From: Clostridium sp. MCC353
Lineage (GTDB): Bacteria > Bacillota > Clostridia > Lachnospirales > Lachnospiraceae
Assembly: GCF_018785315.1 (NCBI RefSeq)
Contig: NZ_WQPN01000025.1
Location: forward strand, 1 to 64,000
Reading direction: 5' to 3'
DNA: 64,000 nt
Of the stretch, positions 62,259-64,000 are shown piece by piece. Every line of letters begins with the position of its first letter. Positions within the stretch are counted from its first letter, which is position 1. A program made the position numbers and the translations under genes. A model generated the notes under the pieces. It saw only the letters and a list, made by a program, of their open reading frames with translations, made no database searches and was not told the origin of the DNA.

Positions 62259-63085
62259 GCCAGATATTCCCGGATAATTTCTCCGATCAACTGCAGTTCC
62301 TCCGGATTGAGCTCTTTGATCCAGCTGTCGTCCGCCTTTCTTTTTTCCCGGCTGGCCGCAATCTGCTCCAAACTTTGTTTTAAATAGTCCACATCCCGCT
62401 TGGCCGTTGTGTCGGCTGCTTCCGCGGTCTGGACCTGAACCTGTTCCCTGCGGTTTCTTCCGCCCCGTTTTCTTTCAGGCAATCCCGTACTGCCTGTCCT
62501 CTCTCTGGTGCTGTTTCTGGTGTTTTCCTGTACGGTACTCTCTTCTTCATTCAATATATCTGTTTTAGATTCCTGGGACAGCCGGAACAACAGTGTATTT
62601 TCCATATAATCCTGCATTCCCGCTAAGAGCTGCTGTCTGCGCTCTGTCAGGTTAAGGCCGGAATCCACCATCATGGTAAACATACCGAGGAGGATTCCGG
62701 CTGAACCATACAAGACGACATAATAGGAATCGCATCTATACCAATAAGAAGCGAACGCCAGCACACCTCCCGCAAAAAAGTTGAGGAACATCAGTTGGGC
62801 GGAGACATTTCCCCATCCATTTAAGGAAATTCCCATGAAACGGTAACCATACATCTGTTTTTCTATGTAAGCGCGAATATTTCGGATTCCTCCGTTTAGC
62901 CGGTATGTACTTTCAGTCTTCTGTTTCAGATCTCTGAGGTATTTGTTTTTGGTAAGTGTCATGTTATCGGTTTCTTTAATCAATCTTTTGTAGAGGTTAC
63001 GTGTTATCAGCCGCCCAAACATTCCTAATAAACAAATGGCTGCCAACAAGTAAAGTGCTTTTCCTGTTTCTAAAAACTGTTGCAT
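62255..63085 (-). CDS. Three-helix membrane protein of unknown function
   Basis: I do not recognise a named family. The 276-residue product has a membrane helix at the N-terminus (about 9-27), two more near the middle (about 97-140) and a long charged, poorly ordered C-terminal half (about 165-250, rich in R, E, T) ending in a helix (ELNPEELQLIGEIIREYLA). GGGGAG precedes the ATG. It lies between the nucleosidase and pgi genes. Confidence 0.65.
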   Translation of the reverse strand: MQQFLETGKALYLLAAICLLGMFGRLITRNLYKRLIKETDNMTLTKNKYLRDLKQKTESTYRLNGGIRNIRAYIEKQMYGYRFMGISLNGWGNVSAQLMFLNFFAGGVLAFASYWYRCDSYYVVLYGSAGILLGMFTMMVDSGLNLTERRQQLLAGMQDYMENTLLFRLSQESKTDILNEEESTVQENTRNSTRERTGSTGLPERKRGGRNRREQVQVQTAEAADTTAKRDVDYLKQSLEQIAASREKRKADDSWIKELNPEELQLIGEIIREYLA

Positions 63086-63231
63086 AATAAAAGCTCCCCT
63101 TTCTTTTCCCGGATAATTTCCAGATAGGTATCATTATAACCACCTGTTTTCCGTTTGGGAAGATCAGAGAGCCTAGAATCGTTCGTCAAATTCTCGCATA
63201 AATCGATTATTAACTTATAGTTGAACCCATT

Positions 63232-63933
63232 TTAAAGTTCAACTGCATCCTTAACCATAGCCACTACCAGCCGGACACTGTGTTCAATGGCAGCCGCCTC
63301 AAACACTGGATAATCAATGCTTGCGCTGTCATCCGCCTTGTCCGAAATAGCCCGGATTACCAGATAAGGAACCTTATTCAGATAGGCCGCCTGAGCGATT
63401 GCAGCTCCTTCCATCTCAGTACAGTAACCGTCGAATGTCGAACTAATCCAGTTCTTTTTTTCCTTATCTGAAATAAACTGATCACCGCTGACCACTCTGC
63501 CCACCCATGTACCGATCTCTGGATTGACTTCCCGGCAGCACTTTTCAGCCAGTCTGATCAGGCCTTCATCCGCCGGAAATGCCAGGGTATCCACTCTGGG
63601 GATCTGTCCCAGCGCATATCCAAACATAGCCGCGTCTACATCATGCTGTAAAGAATCACTTGACAAAACAATGTCTCCAATATTGATCTCGGCCTTCAAA
63701 GAGCCTGCAATTCCCGTATTAATCAATGCGGACACACCGTAACGATCCACCAGTATCTGGCTGCACAACGCCGCGTTCACCTTACCGATCCCGGACCGCA
63801 CCACAACAATCTCCCTGCCATACATCTTTCCTTGGCAGAAACTCATACCTGCGGCTTCCTGTATCCGCACATCTGTCATCATATCCTTTAGTTTTGCCAC
63901 TTCTTCTTCCATCGCTCCGATAATTCCTATCAT
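63232..63933 (-). CDS. mtnN: 5'-Methylthioadenosine/S-adenosylhomocysteine nucleosidase
   Basis: This enzyme removes adenine from MTA and SAH, products of polyamine synthesis and SAM-dependent methylation. The 233-residue product has MIGIIGAMEEEV at the N-terminus, VVRSGIGKVNAA, NTGIAGSL, the substrate motif CTEMEGAAIAQ (E173/E175) and RAISDKAD (catalytic D198). GGAG precedes the ATG. The 67 nt before the gene end the window and show no further gene. Confidence 0.95.
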   Translation of the reverse strand: MIGIIGAMEEEVAKLKDMMTDVRIQEAAGMSFCQGKMYGREIVVVRSGIGKVNAALCSQILVDRYGVSALINTGIAGSLKAEINIGDIVLSSDSLQHDVDAAMFGYALGQIPRVDTLAFPADEGLIRLAEKCCREVNPEIGTWVGRVVSGDQFISDKEKKNWISSTFDGYCTEMEGAAIAQAAYLNKVPYLVIRAISDKADDSASIDYPVFEAAAIEHSVRLVVAMVKDAVEL

Positions 63934-64000
63934 ATCTGTTCTCCTTTTATTCCTTCCGGTTACTATTCACAGCCCTCGCTGGAGGACCCGCTATACCAGT

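Overview
The window looks like a chromosomal segment of a spore-forming, anaerobic, glycan-degrading Firmicute, most likely Lachnospiraceae (Clostridium cluster XIVa, e.g. the Hungatella/Enterocloster/Lacrimispora group). This rests on family-level recognition only: a YyaC-type spore protein, a CIRCE/HrcA heat-shock operator, DUF5711 and LysM membrane proteins, a YesM/YesN-type two-component system, LplB/YtcP/LplA-type ABC transporters, Cys-type sulfatases and a Rpn/PD-(D/E)XK protein. No rRNA, tRNA, CRISPR array, transposase or prophage gene was recognised.

Layout. 1-1.2 kb: two hsp20 genes under a CIRCE-controlled promoter. 1.2-6.9 kb: tctB-tctC-tctA tripartite transporter, a sulfatase and a URO-D/MtaA-like methyltransferase, divergent from a LacI regulator (7.2-8.3 kb). 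8.3-9.3 kb: a MerR/TipAS regulator with a textbook 19-bp-spacer promoter. 9.9-20.7 kb: housekeeping genes on the minus strand (hicB-flavin reductase-aroK-apgM; CBS-pyrophosphatase; glucokinase; LysM-DUF5711-transketolase; yyaC). 20.8-24.1 kb: two GNATs, a coiled-coil membrane protein and an oxidoreductase. 24.4-25.0 kb: a gene-poor stretch holding a type I toxin-antitoxin locus and a MITE-like element. 25.0-35.8 kb: a sugar ABC transporter operon with a GH105/GH88 hydrolase, a beta-propeller protein, a second URO-D protein and a dipeptidase, preceded by a PrpR-like regulator broken by one in-frame amber codon. 36.0-37.2 kb: a (p)ppGpp synthetase with a HEPN-like C-terminus. 37.9-50.1 kb: a heparinase II/III protein, an AraC-type membrane regulator, a second ABC transporter, a tandem two-sulfatase polypeptide and an enolase-superfamily enzyme. 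50.2-58.2 kb: GH51 arabinofuranosidase, a third ABC transporter and YesM/YesN. 58.3-64 kb: Rpn protein, transglycosylase, glucose-6-phosphate isomerase, MTA/SAH nucleosidase.

How the genes fit together: three sugar ABC systems, each beside a different kind of regulator (PrpR-like, membrane AraC, two-component), plus lyase, unsaturated uronyl hydrolase, sulfatases, arabinofuranosidase and an acid-sugar dehydratase-like enzyme, suggest import and intracellular breakdown of sulfated or uronate-containing oligosaccharides. Substrates cannot be fixed from sequence.

The most unusual content is outside ordinary gene families: (i) an interspersed 370-400 bp long-hairpin element with covarying stems, invariant loops and a fixed orientation toward gene 3' ends, accompanied by 36-nt palindromes; (ii) a RelA/SpoT-HEPN fusion; (iii) a double sulfatase ORF; (iv) a PrpR-like regulator with an in-frame TAG and an eroded AAA+ domain; (v) a compact type I toxin-antitoxin locus next to a TIR/direct-repeat-bounded MITE-like unit.
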